Assembly (NCBI GenBank): GCA_031255495.1
Contig: JAIRSK010000073.1
Location: forward strand, 1 to 25,079
Direction of reading: 5' to 3'
From: Endomicrobiellum devescovinae
GTDB taxonomy: Bacteria; Elusimicrobiota; Endomicrobiia; Endomicrobiales; Endomicrobiaceae
Length of the DNA stretch: 25,079 bases
The notes beneath the pieces were generated by a model, which was not told where the DNA came from, made no database searches, and worked only from the letters and a program-made list of their open reading frames with translations. Position numbers and translations under genes: made by a program. Positions 23,126 to 25,079 of the stretch are shown here, in pieces; positions within the stretch are counted from its first letter, which is position 1; every line of letters starts with the position of its first letter.

Positions 23126-24712
23126 ATGTTAGAAAATATAGATTATTTAACAATCAAAGAAGCAAGTTTATGGGCGACCGATTATTTAGGGAAAGAAGTA
23201 ACAACTTCAAATATTTCCTATCTAATTCAGTATGGACGTATTGCAAAAATAGGACATAACGGTTCAACGCAGATTTCAAAATCCGAACTTGAAAAATATT
23301 ATCTTTCGTTAAACAAATCAAAAGAAACTACTTGGAAAGAAAAATTAGGACAAGATTTAAATTGGGCATTATCTTTTGACAACTTAAAAGAAGCCGACAC
23401 TACAAAGCATGTTCACAGGCTTCACCCATATAAAGGTAAATTCATACCTCAGCTTGTTGAGTATTTTTTGGACACCCATACTGATAAATTTAAAACTCAA
23501 AAATATTTTAATAAAGGCGATATTGTTTTAGATCCATTTTGTGGCAGTGGCACTACTCTTGCTCAGAGCAATGAACTCGGACTTCACGCAATAGGCATAG
23601 ATGTGTCATCTTTTAATTCGTTTATTTCAAATTGCAAAATTGCAGATTACGACATAAAAAAATTAGATAGGGTTGTAGAACAAATAACACTCAAATTCTA
23701 TGCAAAAGTTAAAAGGTCAGAAGTCGTTGATTTTGAAAATACGTTAATAGAGAAACTGAAAGATTTTAACGATAAATATTTCCCAGTTCCAGAATTTAAA
23801 TATAAATTAAGGCGGAATCTTTTAGACGAAGCTCAATACGGTGCAGAGAAAGAAAAATTGTTTTTGTTCATTTATAATAAATTAATTTCAGAATATAAAA
23901 TAGAACTACTTAAAAGATCGCCAAAAAATTTTACAGAAAAATGGTATTTCAAAAATATACGAAATGAAAGCGACTTTATATATAACGAAATAGAACAAAT
24001 AAAAGATGAAAATATAAAGAAAATACTCGCTTTAATTTTAAGCCGCACGATGCGTTCTTGCAGGGCTACTACGCATTCTGATTTAGCAACGCTTGTAGAT
24101 CCTGTCAGCAAAACTTATTATTGCTCTAAACATGGCAAAATCTGCAAGCCGATATTTTCAATAATGAAGTGGTGGCGCTCATATTCAAAAGATACGGTTA
24201 ACCGCTTAAAAGAGTTTTCTAAATTAAAAACAAATACTTATCAGTATTGTTTAACGGGCGACAGCAGAACAATAGATATACAAAAAGAGTTTTCAAAAAA
24301 ACAAAAAGATTTTGGGTGTTTATTACAGAAACAAAAGATCTCTGGTATATTTTCAAGCCCACCTTATGTAGGCTTAATAGACTATCACGAGCAGCATGCC
24401 TATGCTTACGATTTATTCGGTTTTGAAAGAAAAGACGAACTTGAAATCGGTCCATTATTTAGGGGACAAACAAAAGCTGCCCAGAAAAGCTATGTTGAGG
24501 GGATTTCTGCCGTTTTAAATAATTGCAAAAAATACTTAAAAGGTGATTGCAATGTATTTTTGGTAGCAAACGATAAATATAATTTATATCCGCAAATAGC
24601 AGAAAAGTCAGGTATGAAAATAGTTAACCAGTTCAGACGCCCCGTGCTAAATAGGATGGAAAAAGACAAATGTGCATACTCGGAAATTATTTTTCATTTG
24701 AAAAATCAATGA
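23126..24712 (+). CDS. DNA methyltransferase, SPPY type (probable N4-cytosine), of a restriction-modification system
   Basis: From ATG 23126 the protein has 528 residues; a TTG at 23111 in frame would overlap the -10 box, so I reject it. Residues about 5-60 look like an excisionase/MerR-type winged helix (YLTIKEASLWA, SNISYLIQYGRIAKIG, then ISKSELEKYY). HVHRLHPYKGKFIPQLVEYF precedes motif I, DPFCGSGTT (136-144), which binds AdoMet. The catalytic motif SSPPY is at 410-414. SPPY favours N4-cytosine methylation. The order motif I, then a ~265-residue region that should hold target recognition (with Cys/His in YYCSKHGKIC), then SPPY is alpha-class-like. The next gene is a likely cognate endonuclease, so this is the protective half of a type II system. 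Confidence 0.88.
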   Translation: MLENIDYLTIKEASLWATDYLGKEVTTSNISYLIQYGRIAKIGHNGSTQISKSELEKYYLSLNKSKETTWKEKLGQDLNWALSFDNLKEADTTKHVHRLHPYKGKFIPQLVEYFLDTHTDKFKTQKYFNKGDIVLDPFCGSGTTLAQSNELGLHAIGIDVSSFNSFISNCKIADYDIKKLDRVVEQITLKFYAKVKRSEVVDFENTLIEKLKDFNDKYFPVPEFKYKLRRNLLDEAQYGAEKEKLFLFIYNKLISEYKIELLKRSPKNFTEKWYFKNIRNESDFIYNEIEQIKDENIKKILALILSRTMRSCRATTHSDLATLVDPVSKTYYCSKHGKICKPIFSIMKWWRSYSKDTVNRLKEFSKLKTNTYQYCLTGDSRTIDIQKEFSKKQKDFGCLLQKQKISGIFSSPPYVGLIDYHEQHAYAYDLFGFERKDELEIGPLFRGQTKAAQKSYVEGISAVLNNCKKYLKGDCNVFLVANDKYNLYPQIAEKSGMKIVNQFRRPVLNRMEKDKCAYSEIIFHLKNQ

Positions 24713-24749
24713 TAAATAAAAAGTAAAGAAGGAGTGTGGTTTATTTCTT

Positions 24750-25079
24750 ATGTCTCTAACCAATGGGCAAAAATCCAATATTCAACAAGTTGTAATCAAT
24801 AGCTTACGGAGCAAATTTACAAATTATAAGCCCGAGTCTGCGTGTATGCCGTTTCATACTCGTCTTCTTGGCAAAGACAGAATGGCATTGTTTTCTTTTA
24901 TACATTCTCTAAATACAAATTTCGGAACTACAATTTTTGAGCCTGTCGCTCTTGAGCTTGCTAAAATAAATTTCAAAATAACCGAAAAACAGGCAACTGC
25001 TGGAACGCAAATAAGCGATGGTGCTCAAAGAGAAATTCAAAATATTATTGACGAAATTTCAGCAGCAAGCGTAAAGCCA
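24750..25079 (+). CDS. Type II restriction endonuclease, TdeIII-like (3' partial)
   Basis: An open frame from ATG 24750 continues past the window end; 110 codons are visible. The segment from MPFHTRLLGKDRMALFSF through SLNTNFGTTIFEPVALELA resembles, as far as I remember, the TdeIII family of type II restriction endonucleases (GGNCC-cutting in named members). I would not predict this protein's specificity from that. The position directly after a DNA methyltransferase supports a restriction role. AGGAG at 24729-24733 lies 16 bases before the ATG, farther than normal, and no alternative ATG/GTG/TTG start is in frame nearer to it, so translation may be weak. The nuclease motif is not yet reached in the visible part. 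Confidence 0.6.
   Translation, partial: MSLTNGQKSNIQQVVINSLRSKFTNYKPESACMPFHTRLLGKDRMALFSFIHSLNTNFGTTIFEPVALELAKINFKITEKQATAGTQISDGAQREIQNIIDEISAASVKP

Noticed and set aside
1..25079. CRISPR arrays, insertion sequences or prophage genes
   Set aside because: No regularly spaced repeats, transposase or integrase coding, or terminal inverted repeats were seen on either strand.

Overview
The window is a low-GC, gene-dense bacterial segment. Every gene I can support lies on the + strand. No gap exceeds about 112 bases, and I see no tRNA, rRNA, CRISPR array or insertion sequence. The gene content suggests a Gram-negative envelope: TonB/ExbB/ExbD-type energy transduction, MurJ, a lytic transglycosylase and surface-glycan genes. 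The AT-rich composition, a non-MutH-type MutL, an Elusimicrobia-style pseudopilin and several genes broken at homopolymers make me think of an Elusimicrobiota (Endomicrobium-like) lineage, possibly a host-associated one. That placement is an inference from memory, not from a database search.

Layout. (1) 1-1489: 3' end of a TonB/TolA-like gene, then ExbB/TolQ and ExbD/TolR proteins, an inner-membrane proton-driven motor that energises the outer membrane. (2) 1602-12507: a tightly packed housekeeping block with miaB, a small lytic transglycosylase, mutS, mutL, miaA, murJ, a shortened uvrC, an O6-alkylguanine-DNA alkyltransferase and a lipoate/octanoyl transferase-like gene. It holds both enzymes of ms2i6A37 tRNA modification (MiaA then MiaB), mismatch repair with an endonuclease-type MutL, excision repair and direct alkyl repair. 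(3) 12539-16453: a CpXC zinc-ribbon-like protein, an exported protein with two SpoVG-like modules, and two membrane diguanylate cyclases, all overlapping or abutting. This is the least ordinary gene set here. (4) 16520-18087: coaD, then a pseudopilin lacking a normal leader and a frameshifted prepilin peptidase. (5) 18089-23048: surface polysaccharide genes, namely a frameshifted O-antigen ligase/polymerase with TPRs, an UPF0104/AglD-like membrane protein, a frameshifted WecA/TagO-like glycosyl-1-phosphate transferase and an FAD oxidoreductase related to UDP-galactopyranose mutase. (6) 23126-25079: a restriction-modification pair, an SPPY-type DNA methyltransferase with a winged-helix/excisionase-like N terminus followed by the start of a type II restriction endonuclease that runs off the window.

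The strongest unusual signals are four. Three genes between 17.4 and 21.4 kb each carry exactly one extra base in a run of 7-9 T or A; removing it restores a family-typical reading frame across the join. The exported double SpoVG-like protein sits beside two diguanylate cyclases. The UvrC keeps all its catalytic residues but lacks the central linker and the C-terminal helix-hairpin-helix domain. Finally, three genes (most clearly coaD) have a -10 box only 6-8 bases before the start codon and no Shine-Dalgarno, which suggests leaderless transcripts.
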